From Tretioscincus oriximinensis (taxonomy: Eukaryota; Chordata; Lepidosauria; Squamata; Gymnophthalmidae), in the NCBI GenBank assembly GCA_022410635.1, contig JAJVDF010000028.1, positions 558,545-622,544 on the forward strand: 64,000 nucleotides of DNA, in the 5' to 3' direction. Every line of letters begins with the position of its first letter. The stretch's first letter is position 1. The notes beneath the pieces were generated by a model, which did not search any database, was not told the origin of the DNA, and saw nothing but the letters and a program-made list of their open reading frames with translations. Both the position numbers and the translations under genes were made by a program. This document shows positions 10,465 to 21,312 of the stretch, piece after piece.

Positions 10465-10535
10465 ATAAGTTTTTATTGTTAACTGCCCTGAGACCTTCAG
10501 GTATAGGGCAGCATAGAAATGTACATAAATATCGT
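10465..10535 (+). repeat. L2 LINE 3' tail fragment
   Basis: TTTTTATTGTTAACTGCCCTGAGACCTTCAGGTATAGGGCAGC (read in parts) followed by ATAGAAATGTACATAAATA matches the tail seen at 18840-18903 and 47250-47340. Confidence 0.75.
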
Positions 10536-10609
10536 ACTTTTCCTCTCAATTATTGGAATAATTGTTATAATGTGTGCATGGGATCAAAGTCTGTGTGAGA
10601 GCCAAAAAG

Positions 10610-10665
10610 TTGTTGTTGTTACTATTACTACTATTACTACTATTACTATTACTACTACTACTACT
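10610..10665 (+). repeat. trinucleotide microsatellite (TTG, then ACT/ATT)
   Basis: TTGTTGTTGTTACT followed by interrupted ACT/ATT triplets and ACTACTACTACTACT. It explains the Ser/Asn-rich and Thr-rich chance ORFs at 10519-10803. Confidence 0.95.
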
Positions 10666-11117
10666 GTAATTCTCTTGCAGTGTACCATTGATCTGATACA
10701 ATAGTAAGCACTTCTGTTCCAGATCTGATGCTGGTTTGCCACACTGTACAAGGAAGAAAGCACTGTGATGAATCTCTGCTTGACCAGGGATGCTGGGCAC
10801 CATTAATATTCAAAATATGAATAATGTAGCCCAACTTAATCATTCCTAATCTGTTTTAGTCAGAAAAAAGATCTTTTACCAGTGGAGAACCTACACCAAC
10901 TCAAATGCTATAAAAAACTGTTTTCTCCAACTTTCAAAATAGTATGTTCTTATTGTACCCATTGCCCAGCCCAAACTATTTTGAATGGACAACACCTACA
11001 TATTATAACCATTTTCTCCCAGATACAATTTTATTTTTCATGTGACCATGAAGTGCTTCAGGATCATATTGTATAATACTAAATATTTAACTATTAGACC
11101 AAATTCACACTTTCTTT

Positions 11118-11340
11118 CTTTCTTTCCATTTATACCCCACCCTATACCCAAAGGTCTCAGGGCAGCCAACCATAAAAACATCAATAAAAAACACTAAAAA
11201 CAGTATCTAGAATAAAACAGTATTTAACCAAAGGCCAGGTAAAAGAGGTGCTCCTTCAGAGTTCTTCTAAANGAATAGAGTGATGATGACAGACACACCT
11301 CGAGTGGGAGACTATTTCATAGACTGGGGGCAGGAACAGA
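11118..11340 (-). mobile_element. L2 LINE 3' end
   Basis: Minus-strand equivalent of the L2 at 29.85-30.1 kb: ATTTATACCCCACCCTATACCC, AAAGGTCTCAGGGCAGCC, CATCAATAAAAAACACTAAA, AAAGGCCAGGT, then the end of the coding region (ACACACCTC.AGTGGGAGACTATT). It is cut off at about 11340. Confidence 0.85.
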
Positions 11341-11344
11341 ATAT

Positions 11345-12750
11345 TTACAGCAATGGGCAGGAACAGAATATTTACAACAGCAACTGTTTCATCAGCCCCA
11401 AATAATATCCTCCTCCTTCCACACCAATCACTGGTTTTAAGCAAACCACAATAATTTCTGGTCCATAGAAGCATTTTTGGGTGAAGTGTGATTGGTGTTT
11501 TCCAAGTCTTTAGTGTTCAAACAAGTCTAGAGCTCTATCTTTCATCAGGACTGTTGGAAAAAATATTTGGTACACCACTGACATAGTGTGTCAGCAGTTG
11601 ACAACAAAGGTCTGGACTGCAATGTGTGAACTTCCTACTACTAGGCTAGGAACAGGAATGCTTCTGCCTTGAAAATTTGGATGGTAGGAAATGTTTCCCC
11701 CACCAATAAATGGGAATGGCTCCCAGCAATCATCCTGGTAAATGTGAAAATGGTTTTAATTATCTTATTGCTTTAGGAATTTTGGTCTGATTTTATCTTT
11801 TTTTAAATATTGCAACCAAATGTGATTTAGAAAGGTAGAATTGGATAAATGAAGGAACATTAATAAATAGATTTTCAGTTCATCATCTCTAGTTTGTGTA
11901 ATCAAAGCAAAGAAAAAGGTGCTATGAGCCAACATTTCTGGTCCTACTATTAAAGTGTCCTTTTACAAACATTTCTGCTAACCTTTTAAAATAAGAACAA
12001 GGGTGGACAATTAGTAAAATAATCCTTTTTGGATATCTGGTCTCTAATCTCATTCATTCCTAAACTGAATGANGTTTTCCTGCCCTCCATGCATGGCAAT
12101 GTCAAAAAATATTGCTCGATTAAGAATATCCTTTATGAGTTTTATCTGTTGAGCCTGTGTTACAGTGACCAATTTCTTCTGTATTATTATGTTTGTTGTT
12201 CTAGTTCTAAGCTTGTTGTGAGATTGTATGATTGAAGGTTTGTATATTGTGCATTGGCAGTTAAATAAAACTGAAAAAAATCCTCTAAGATATCATTTTC
12301 ATAAAGACCTGGTGATCAAAAAAGCATGAAAGACAAGCCAGTAGGACATTTCACCAACCATGCTATTAGAGTATGCATCCTGACATCCTGACAACCTTGA
12401 GGAAAACATATACACATTACACTGGACTCCTGCATGTCTGAAATGCAGTTATTTGAACCACCTACCTGCTGTAATCACAGTATTGTAGAATGAGTGGGTG
12501 CACAGTTTCCAGCCCTGCTGAGATCTATTTCATGACTCCCAATGCCTACCAAATTTCAAACCAGCAGACTACTATTTCTCAGTTCTGCTGCCTGCCTGTC
12601 AAAGTGAATAGGTGGTTTAATTTACAGTTAGGTTTTAACATTGAGCAGGATGCAAGTTAAGAGGCCAGGCCTACATGTGCTCCCAATAACTTTTATCCTT
12701 GAATATTTGTGTCACCCAGAATTCATTTTCAATTATCTGTGAAATTAATA
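11345..12750. other. unique sequence, nothing recognised
   Basis: AT-rich with short chance ORFs only. The near-duplicate phrase AACAGAATATTTACA occurs at 11334 and 11366, a 30-bp local duplication. Confidence 0.4.
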
Positions 12751-12756
12751 TATAAA

Positions 12757-12943
12757 GGGCCTAGTCACATATGTGCATTTAAACAGTCCTCAGTCTTGGA
12801 CTGAAAACCAGCAAATCCAGGTTTCAACTGGATTGAAACAAGAAACTCTGGTTTTAAACTTCACCGAAACCTCCTCCCCACTTCAATTATATCTAGTTCC
12901 GCAGAACTGAAGATGGATGAAAATCATGTGTATGACTTGGCCC
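12757..12943. mobile_element. short TIR element, possibly Harbinger-like
   Basis: Begins GGGCCTAGTCACATATG and ends ATCATGTGTATGACTTGGCCC; complementing the right end gives GGGCCAAGTCATACACATG, a match at most positions. Flanking triplets are AAA and TTA, so the target duplication is not clear. Interior 150 bp has no coding capacity. Confidence 0.5.
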
Positions 12944-13439
12944 TTAGAGAAATCCACGCATGCCACAGATTTCTTCTTAAATAGTTAACTTTTGCCTTGA
13001 ACAGTAATTCTGGCATATAATAATCTGGAAGGCCTTTCCATAATTCTGTAATATAAGGAAAAGTCTTGCCCCTCTCCTAGTAGGATCTTTCCACAGAGAG
13101 ATCCCAGTGTGGACTGGGATCAGGCACTCAAAATGACATCTAGGTTCAGTATACTCATAGACCTCAGTTTCAAGGTCTACTGGTGTACTAAGGGTAATAT
13201 ATCAGGCCACAGAGGTATTCAAATAGCATTTCTCTGTGATCCAGTATAATATATGAAAATCATTTTGGCAGTGCAAAATAATTTGTGATGGATTCCACAC
13301 TCTGAAACAGCCTCCCTCTAGAAGCTCACCTCTGGAGGCCTACATTGTATAATTTGGTGCCTGGTAAAGCATACCACTTGACCCAGATGTTTGAGTCCTA
13401 GCTCCTTCTGCATTTGTTCTTCCAGGGAAGGAGGGAGAG

Positions 13440-13562
13440 AGGGATTGTATGGTTCTTTTAAAATGTTTTACTAATGCGTTCTTGTGTTGCTTTTAATCTT
13501 TTGTTACTTGTTCTGGAACCTGTGATAAAAGGTGAGATATAAATGCCTAAATTAAATAAATA
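13440..13562 (+). repeat. LINE/SINE 3' tail, L2-like, degenerate
   Basis: Ends with GGTGAGATATAAATGCCTAA and a TAAATAAATAAA tail; upstream TTGTTACTTGTTCTGGAACC has weak similarity to the L2 tails elsewhere in the window. Confidence 0.5.
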
Positions 13563-13564
13563 AA

Positions 13565-16080
13565 CAGACAAGGTGAAATTAATGTGTGCCAGTTCAAGAT
13601 TTTCTTTAGATTTCCAAACCAACAATTTTGGTGTTACTAAGATAGCCATTTTCAGCTATCTATTAAAATCTTGTGGATTTGGCCACCAACTTTATCAGCC
13701 TCTATTTAGTCTGCACTTCAGGCCAACCTTTGATAAATGAAGACTTTCCATCAAACTTTTCCAACTATTTCAGAGTTGTCTTGGGAGAAATCAATTCTTG
13801 GTTGTTGTTTTGATGGATCCAGTGACCAGGAGTTAATTATATGGCCAGGACTGCAGTTGCAATTGCTGCCAGAAACTGAAAATGTATCTGATTTTCTCCC
13901 ACACACTTCCAGGTTGCAGAAGTGATTCTAGCTACACCAATTAGCAGGAACAGACAATCTGTTTCACTAATTGGCCCATCACTCTACTGTCATGCTCCAC
14001 CCACTCCTGCTCCTGGCAAAGAATTTTCATTCCCAACCTCCAATGTTAGGCTGTGACTGGCACATACCATATACCTGGCTCCCAGCATTGTCCCCATCAT
14101 CCAAATCATTTGATTCAGGTTAGAAGTGAATTCTGTATATGCAAAGGATCTGGAACCAGCCATTATCTCGCTACTTACAATTCAATATTCCTACCAATTT
14201 GGTCTAGTGCTAATGAATCTAACTAAGTAAATTCAGGAAAGCTTATAGTATCCACCCCAAAAGATATGTGCTAGACTTGAAAGTAGCCATATGGCTACTC
14301 TATCTGGAAATTTATCATAAGCTATTGATTTCATGAAGGAAGAAACTTCAGCAAAGGACAAGTTCTGAGGTGTATTTTCTTTGCATACAACCCACACATA
14401 AGTATTTTTTTCACCTTATTTTTGCCTTCTTTAAAAATTCCCTGTGGCTGTTTGTCCATATCTCTTGTCTATTTAATCCAAGTGAAAATTGCAAGATGAA
14501 ACTGAATCATTCTGGCATCGAAAGAAAGTGCAAGAAGACACTCTTGAACTGCCAGAGGACATGAAGGCCTTCCTGCCATCTCATAATGTTCTTTGTCATT
14601 TCAGTGCGAACAACAGCAATAAGCATAAGCGTATGAATCAGATGCAGACTGGAAATCAGGTATATGATTGGCTTATAATTAGTTAAAAACTAATTTTCAC
14701 ATTTCAGCCCTAATCTGCTCATGAAATTGTTTTCCATCCATTATGGACCTTTAATATTAGGACACAAGGAGCATTGAAAATCCCATTGAATCTGTTTGGT
14801 TGCATAGGGAGCCACTTGGCTCTCTTTGTTTATTTGTTCATGTACTTGCACTTCTGTGGCGTTAACTCATGGAAATTGCTTAAGGACAGATTTAAATCAA
14901 AACAGACAGTTTCCATTTTTGCTCTGTAACTAGAATGGTGACATTGGTTTCAAATGTGCTGCTGGTGAAAGGCAGACAGACTTGTAATATTTGTTTACCT
15001 TTTGAATAGAGTGTGCTCAGCATCCCTTTGAGAAAATAAGAAGACTTTCCTTTACAGCACAAGCTGAGCTTCGTTAAATAATGTGGGATAACTAGAAATC
15101 TTTCTCTGCTCTTTCCCTTTATCAATATAGGTGTGTGGGCCGCCTGCTTTGGGGGCTTCAAATATTAACTACACACTTAAATTCTTCCCCAAACATTCAA
15201 TGCACAAGCATAAATGGTTCTGGGATTATTCTCCAGCGACTTGAAAATGTTTGTATTTCTTCTGTACTGGGCAACTTTTGCTTAACCAAGCAGACAAGTC
15301 CCTTTTTGGTTAATCCTCTTTTTTTGTTTCTTCCCCATCCCTGGGGGATTTGGTGCACGAAGGCTATTTGTTCCACTAGTTAGGCAGTTTCTAAATTCTA
15401 ATCCCTAGTAAAGCACAAGTTCACTGCCTGATCTTGGCAAGCTGCTTGACCTTGCTTTGCCTCGGTCAATCCAGCTGGAAAATTGGGTAAAAATCAGGAG
15501 TTTAGGCAAGCCAGATGTTGTATCTGAAGTGNAATATATTAAACATGTAATCCAAATAGCTAACAAATTCTCAGAGTTGGGAGAAAGAATGGTGGACCTT
15601 TTTGTTGTGGTCTCTTTATAACAGTTTGAACAATTTGTAGGCTCAAACTGCATGAGGCCTTATTCTATTCCAGAAAGAGTTTAAGAGGCCTGCTGTTCAC
15701 ATTTAATTCATTACTAGCACAGGTCCTCACATGGCTTATGCTAGCCTTCCAGCTGTCACCAGGGACTAATGGGTCATTCGTATAACATTCTAAATGATGT
15801 TTGGCATAGACATTACCACATTTTATAATTTTGCATCAGACAAACGAATCAAACTGACTTTTGATAGGACTTACATCCAGTACTTGAATATAGAATTTAA
15901 TATTATCCCAAGGATCATCAAGCAAGCAAAAAATGATATAAAATAAAATAATTCCTTCCATTCAAAGGAAAATATGACAAGAGATTCAGAAGGAAATAAT
16001 GGGTTGACTATGGCATCCACATGGCCTCGGTTTCTGGAAAGAACAAGAAGGAAATAGTATTTTTAGCAGGGAGCCACTAT
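13565..16080. other. unique sequence, no gene recognised
   Basis: Contains small open frames, among them 14489-14686 (65 codons, charged, including LELPEDMKAFLPSHNVL) and 15405-15653 (minus). None has a recognisable domain and no splice-site pattern makes one convincing as an exon. AT-rich, with no repeat boundary that I recognise. Confidence 0.4.
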
Positions 16081-16083
16081 ATG

Positions 16084-16262
16084 CTGCAAATTAGGCTGAC
16101 CAGATGACCCCTTTTGGAGGGGTGTTGAAAACCCATTTTGGGGGTGCCTCCCAGGTTTTTTTGAGGAAAATGTTTTCAAAAAAAGATTTATACCCCTCAG
16201 ACCAGAATTTACCCCTTCAGGCCAGAATATACCCAGGGTTAAAGTGGCCTGGGCTAGATTGT
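16084..16262 (+). repeat. half foldback MITE plus dispersed 'AGGGTTAAAGTGGCCT' module
   Basis: 16086-16175 repeats the left arm of the MITE at 8138-8332 (TAGGCTGACCAGATGACCCC, then TTGAAAACCCATTTT). It continues into TATACCC...CAGGCCAGAATATACCCAGG and GTTAAAGTGGCCTGGGCTAG, which recurs in the opposite orientation at 18904-19020 and 37005-37076. Confidence 0.7.
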
Positions 16263-16470
16263 GCCCCAGGGGAGGAGGAAGTGTGGAGTGAGGTGGGGGG
16301 GAAGAGGAGGAAGAGTGGAGTGCAGTGGTTGAGAGGAAGAGTAGGGTGGGATGGGTGGAGGAGGAAGAGTGGGGTGGGGTGTGTGGGTGGAAGAGGAGGA
16401 AGAGTGGGGTGGGGAAACAGGAGGAAGAGTGGGATTCAGTGGTTTGGGGAAGAGGAGGAAAATTGGGTGG
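16262..16470 (+). repeat. G-rich purine minisatellite
   Basis: About 200 bp of imperfect units built from GAGGAGGAAGAGTGGGGTGGG, with many runs of three or more G on the plus strand. The Gly/Arg/Val-rich frame at 16104-16481 is an artefact of this array. Confidence 0.85.
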
Positions 16471-16565
16471 GGATGAATTGACCTAGAATCATCATCATAG
16501 AATCATAGAGTCGGAAGGGACCTCCAGGGTCATCGGGTCCAACCCCCTGCTAAATGCAGGATTCA

Positions 16566-17288
16566 TTAAACCATCCCAGACAGATAACTGTCCAGTCTCT
16601 GTTTGAAAACTTCCAGGGAAGGCGAACTCACCACCCCCTGTTGCAAACTGTTCCACTGATTTATCACCCTGACTGTTAGAAAGTTTTTTCTGATATCTAA
16701 TCTAAATCTACTCCCTTGCAGTTTCATTCCATCGTTTCTAGTCCTTCCATGTGCTAATGAGAACAGTGCTGATCCCTCTNCTCTGTGACAGCCCTTCAGA
16801 TATTTGTAGACAGCTATCAAGTCTCCTCTCAGTCTGCTCTTTTGCAGACTAAACATCCCTAGATCCTTTAACCGTTCCTCATAGGACATGGTTTCCAGAC
16901 CACTCACCATCCTTGTAACTCTCTTTTGTACTTGCTCTAGTTTATCAATGTCCTTTTTAAATTGGGGCCCCCAGAACTGAACACAGTATTCCAAGTGTGG
17001 TCGTACCAAAGTACTGTAGAGAGGAATAATTACTTCANGTGAGCGAGATTCTATGCCCCTCTTGATACATCCCAGGACTGTGTTTGCCTTTTTTGCAGCT
17101 GCTTCACACTGTTGACTCATGTTTAATCTGTGATCTACCAAAACACCCAGGTCCTTCTCACCTGTGCTGCTGTTCAGACATATTCCTCCCATTCTATACG
17201 TGCTGTTTTCATTATTTTTGCCCAGATGTAGGATCTTGCATTTCTCTCTGTTAAATACCATTCTGTTAGTTTCAGCCCAATTGTTCAA
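16566..17288 (-). pseudogene. CR1 reverse transcriptase, thumb and C-terminal region
   Basis: 240 codons continuing the RT ORF after a one-base frameshift (both frames overlap at 17272-17288, reading EQLG in one and NNWAE in the other). It includes [63 protein letters not shown] and RLDIRKNFLTVRVINQWNSL, all standard for CR1 ORF2 C-termini, and ends LDSYLSGMV before the 3' UTR. Apart from two ambiguous bases it has no internal stop, so the copy is fairly young. It would bind and reverse-transcribe its own RNA if intact. Confidence 0.92.
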
Positions 17289-17883
17289 GCTTGTCTAGAT
17301 CTTTTTGAATCCTATCTCTATCTTGTTTAGTATTAGCAACACCACCTATTTTTGTGTCATCAGCAAATTTGATAAGTTTTCCTTCAATTCCTTCATCTAG
17401 ATCATTTATAAATATGTTAAATAGCACTGGGCCTAGGACAGACCCTTGAGGTACCCCACTTGAAACACTCTTCCAATTGGATGTGCAACCATTTATTATC
17501 ACTCTTTGAGTCCGATCACTAAGCCAATTTTCAATCCATCTAACTGTTGCTTTGTCAATCCCGTACTTTACCATTTTTTCAATAAGGATGGAATGAGATA
17601 CTTTATCAAATGCTTTACTGAAGTCGAGATATACCACATCTACTGCATTTCCCTGATCAACCCATTTGGTAATTCTATCATAGAAGGAAATTAGATTACT
17701 CTGGCATGACTTGTTTGTTACAAATCCATGTTGGATCTGGTTAATTATTGCATTCCTATCCAAGTGCTGGCATACATGCTGCTTTATAACTTGTTCAAGG
17801 AGATTTCCTGGTATTGAAGTCAGACTCACAGGCCNGTAGTTTCCTGGTTCCACCTTTTTACCCTGTTGTCCATGAATTTTCAA
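17272..17883 (-). pseudogene. CR1 reverse transcriptase, fingers and palm
   Basis: About 203 codons of the RT domain of a non-LTR retrotransposon ORF2. Visible motifs in order: NYxPVSLTSIPGNLLEQVIK (RT block 1/2), HGFVTNKSCQSNLI, VVYLDFSKAFDKVSHSILI (first catalytic Asp), SSGVPQGSVLGPVLFNIFIN (block 4) and KFADDTKIGG (catalytic FADD at about 17353-17370). All three catalytic aspartates are present. The frame then ends at KLEQLG followed by a stop because of a one-base shift against the next piece. No start of its own: the Met at 17883 is internal to the original protein. Related to chicken CR1 pol by motif order. Confidence 0.92.
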
Positions 17884-17911
17884 AGATCACTGCAAGTGGT
17901 TCCACTATTAG

Positions 17912-18903
17912 ATTTGTAGTGAAGTGTCATCAATATGCAGATGATACTCAATTCTATCTCTCTGTTCCATCTGAATCAGGAGAGGCAGTTGAAGTGCTTG
18001 ACAGGTGCCTGGAGGCAGTGATGGGCAGGATGGGGGGCAATACATTGAAACTGAATCCAGACAAGATGGAGGTGCTGTGTGTTGGAGCATCCCGAGTTTG
18101 TGAAGTGAGGAAGCACCCTGTCCTTGATGGGCTAGAATTGCCCTATAGGGGATGGGTGTGAAATCTGCGGTGCTCCTGGACTCTGCACTGAAACTTGAAA
18201 ACCAGGTGGAGGCAGTGGCCAGGAGTGCCTACTTCCAGTTACATCTGGTTCTCCAGTTACAGCCACCTCTGAACAGGGATGATTTAGCCACAGGAATCCA
18301 CACCCTGGTAACTTCCAGAAAATGACTATTGTAATGCACTCTATATGGGTCTATCCTTGAAAATGGTTCGGAAGCTGCAGTAACTAGACTGCTGACGGGA
18401 ACGGCTGGCCGGGCACACATCATGTCAGTCTTGAAAGAGCTGCAGTGGCTGCCAATCTGCTACCGAGCCCAATTCAAGGTGTTGACTTTAACTTATAAGG
18501 CCCTAAATAACTTGGGCCCCAAATATCTAAAGGAATGCCTTCTCCCATACCAACCTGCCTCTGCCTTAAGATTTGCAGAGGAGGCCCTCCTGGTTGTACT
18601 ACCCTTTCAACAGCCAATGAAGTGGGAACCCGGGGTAGGGCCTTCTCGGTGATTGCCTCCAGGCTTTGGAATAGTCTCCCGCTCAAGATGCGTCTGTCAT
18701 CATCGTATTGTTTCAGAAGATCTTCGAAGATGCACTACTTTCACCTGGCCTTTGGCTGAAGAGAATGTCCATTTTTGTCCCCATTTTTAGATATTGTTTC
18801 TATACTATTTTTAATTTGTTAATTTTATACTGATATTTTACTGTTGGCCACTCTGAGACCTTTGGGTATGGGGCGAGGTATAAATATAAGTAAATAAATA
18901 AAT
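17912..18903 (+). mobile_element. L2 LINE, 3' 1 kb
   Basis: 5'-truncated copy starting just before the YADD box and running to the tail CCACTCTGAGACCTTTGGGT, then GTATGGGGCGAGGTATAAAT and TAAATAAATAAATA. It is collinear with the minus-strand L2 at 29.84-30.83 kb. Head-to-head with the CR1 at 16.5-17.9 kb. Confidence 0.9.
17914..18759 (+). pseudogene. L2 reverse transcriptase C-terminal half (broken)
   Basis: Begins with CHQYADDTQFYLSVPSESGE, the catalytic YADD of an L2-clade RT, followed by LDRCLEAVMGRMGGNTLKLN and PDKMEVLCVGAS (the L2 'LNPxKTExL' motif). After a frameshift near 18160 the C-terminal part resumes at 18422: LKELQWLPICYRAQFKVLTL, TYKALNNLGPKYLKECL, then, in another frame (18535-18759), ANEVGTRGRAFSVIASRLWN and SLPLKMRLSSS. 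At least two frameshifts; non-functional. Confidence 0.88.
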
Positions 18904-19021
18904 ACCCCTGGTCTAAATTGGCCTAGGCTATAATCTAGCCTAGGCCCCTTTAACCCCAGATATACTCTGGACGGGGTATACTCTGGGCGGGGGGTATATT
19001 ATGGCCTGTTACACTGGGACA
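18904..19021 (-). repeat. dispersed 'TTTAACCCCAGATATAC' module
   Basis: Plus strand: GCCTAGGCCCCTTTAACCCC, AGATATACTCTGGACGGGG, TATACTCTGGGCGGGG, GGCCTGTTACACTGGG. It is the inverted counterpart of 16186-16262 and a direct counterpart of 37005-37076. Confidence 0.7.
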
Positions 19022-19199
19022 GAAGATCTTTTTGTGCATGTAGGCTGGCAGCCGTATGTTCTTTATAATATTAGGCAACAGCATAATTGCAACCCTGGAG
19101 GCATTCCAAATAAACTGAATAGATGACCCTGATAGAGGGATGAGCTTGTCAGGTGAAGAGCAGAAGTAAATAGGGATGTAAGCAAATTAGGTACAATGT

Positions 19200-19252
19200 A
19201 GTATAATAAAGAAATAAATAATAATAATAATAAGTAAATAAATAAATAAAAA
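19200..19252 (+). repeat. AATA/AAT-rich simple repeat
   Basis: AATAAAGAAATAAATAATAA and TAATAATAAGTAAATAAATA; probably the tail of an unrecognised retroposon. Confidence 0.8.
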
Positions 19253-19254
19253 GA

Positions 19255-20920
19255 CATAGCCTACATTTCAGCAGAAAATTCTACTTTGTTTAATTTGGAA
19301 AAATAATTTTTATCTGATTTTCAGAAAAAAACCCTATATTTTCATGAGGTTGCACATGGCAGAAATCAATAATGACTTCAGCTTTCTCTAAAAACAGTAG
19401 CCCTCAAGTGGAATTGCACTTTCATTTGAGGATGCTTTGAGCATACCATCGAATCAGAACAATTGTACCTTAGATGTTCTCAAATTGATGTTCACAACCT
19501 GCTCTTGTACTATATCTGAGGTGGTGCACTTAAAGAGCAAATACAGTTCAATATAAGTGCAGATAGTTTTAAAGTAGACACACTTACCATGAGTATCCCA
19601 GTTACTGACTATGGTTGCTTTTTTCTGCATTTTAATGTTATTCTGGATTAAAGGATTTGCGATAAATGTTCCCAGTGGGAGATGCACCATCTCCTTTTGA
19701 AATATGACCTGAAACATAGGCCTTCCATCTACATGCTAGGGCCCTAGGTAGGTCCTACTGCCATTTCTGCACCANTATGTGGACAATAGGCCCTTATTCT
19801 GCGATATAGTCTGAAGCCTGGTGCAGAAAGTTTCGAAATTAGAAACTTCTGAGTGTTCATGGATCCTAAGTTTTCTTTTTCGTTGCAGAGAAATACTACT
19901 CAGAATTTCTTTTTGTCACCTTTGGCTGCACTTCTAATGACAAAGCACTTACAATGCAATTATTTTTTCTAGATACTGATACATTTGATTTTATTATTTC
20001 CTATGGCGCAAAAACTTATTTTAATCGGCTGTTTTTTAAATATGTTGTTGCTTTCCAATACATGTATTCATTCTTAACGTCCTAAATGGGCTCAAGACAA
20101 GTTAAATACGGGGATTACCCCTATCTCCATCTAAAAATATTATTTGTAAACTTGGTCTGTCCTGGGCTCATGATTTTATCTTTAGAGAAAAAGTTATGAT
20201 TAAGTAGGAGAATCTTATTAAAGAGGAGTGTCTTCATGAGATAAATGAGTAAAGATTTATTCTGGTGTCTCCTTTAGAATTTATTTTTAATAGTATAATA
20301 AAATTTTATATTGACAACTTTACAAACTTTATTTAGTTATTTTAATTCCAGAATGCTGATTTTTGCTGCCTCCTGCTGGCTATGCTGTGTTTAGTTTATT
20401 AATGATCTTAATGATTATAATTTGTTGTTTATTTTTTTATGTTGATCAATTAGTAATTTCTAGAAGTTTCATTTAGGAACAAAATTGATCATGTATGGAA
20501 CAAACAATGCACTGTTGTAGTTGAAGCTACTCCATAGATTGCAAGAGGTTAATTGGAAACTGGTCTTTTTCCCCTTACAATTCTATTCTGTTTATTTTTT
20601 GTAAAATCTACTCTTAAATCATTAACAAGAAGAATACTTTTGTGTAGTCTTTTGCGTAGAAGAATACTTTTGTATAGCAGAAGAAGACTGCTTTATGGCA
20701 TGTGCTTTTTTCAACAAAGCCTTNAAGTTAAAGCTATCAATGGCTTTTAGTCAGGATGGCATCAACAGCTTGTTTATCTCTTCTAGAAGTGGAAGATTGC
20801 AAGCAGAACAAGCTGTGTGCTCACATCCTACTTCTGGCCCTCCATGATAAATGACAAAAACAGGACAACGATTGAGGTTTATCTTGTACATTCCGCAAAC
20901 TTCTCTCTCTAAAAATATAT
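19255..20920. other. unique AT-rich sequence, nothing recognised
   Basis: No coding motif, TIR or LINE signature seen. A local duplication 'AGAAGAATACTTTTGT' occurs at 20628 and 20659. Confidence 0.4.
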
Positions 20921-20924
20921 AAAA

Positions 20925-21245
20925 ATTCAAATATGTATTGCTGAATCAAGTTGCAGCCCATCTAGTCCAGCTCTATGTCTTACACAGTGGCATTCCAATT
21001 GCTTCTGGGCATTCCCTAGCAGAAGGCAAAGATAAAACCTTCATCTGCCCTCAACTCCCTAGAAATATTCTTTAAAGACATCCTGACTATCTCTCTACTC
21101 CAAAGAGAATATCTAGGTATCAGTTCCAGTAGCCACTGGTACATCTATTCTTCAAAATTGTCTAAACCTTTCGTAAAACTATCCAAACTCGTTGCTGCCA
21201 TCATATTGCTGTAGAATGCTTCAATTAGGATACCTCTTAGATGTC
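20925..21245 (-). mobile_element. CR1 LINE 3' end (TTCTTATG subfamily), degenerate
   Basis: CTGAATCAAGTTGCAGCCCA, TCTAGTCCAGCTCTATGTCT, GGGCATTCCCTAGCAGAAGG and CTATCCAAACTCGTTGCTGC parallel the minus-strand CR1 at 38.05-38.33 kb. Strongly diverged. Confidence 0.75.
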
Positions 21246-21312
21246 TTCTTTTAGTTCTGAAGTAATATTTTAAAATAAATTTGCACAATTACAGAACAGG
21301 AGTTTATATTTT

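Larger units (their letters stand above)
16492..17908 (-). mobile_element. CR1 LINE, 3' 1.4 kb
   Basis: The minus strand runs from the RT finger region (NPLAVIFENSWTTG-like, about 17908) to the 3' end with ATTCTATGATGAT-type octamers at 16492-16505. It is the least damaged RT-coding copy in the window and belongs to the same subfamily as 3955-5147. It is 5'-truncated against an L2 on the plus strand that starts near 17912, and its 3' end abuts the G-rich minisatellite. Confidence 0.92.

Noticed and set aside
10519..10803. Thr-rich and Ser/Asn-rich peptides
   Set aside because: Translated trinucleotide microsatellite.
14489..14686. Charged 65-codon frame that might be an exon
   Set aside because: No recognised domain, no convincing splice sites or partner exon; a second frame over the same DNA is equally open.
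16104..16481. 125-codon Gly/Val/Arg-rich ORF
   Set aside because: Runs through a MITE arm and the G-rich minisatellite; composition follows the repeat unit.
17506..17694. ORFs antisense to CR1 and L2 (also 30644-31142, 38647-39243, 40011-41406)
   Set aside because: Shadow frames of the retrotransposon coding strand without motifs of their own.
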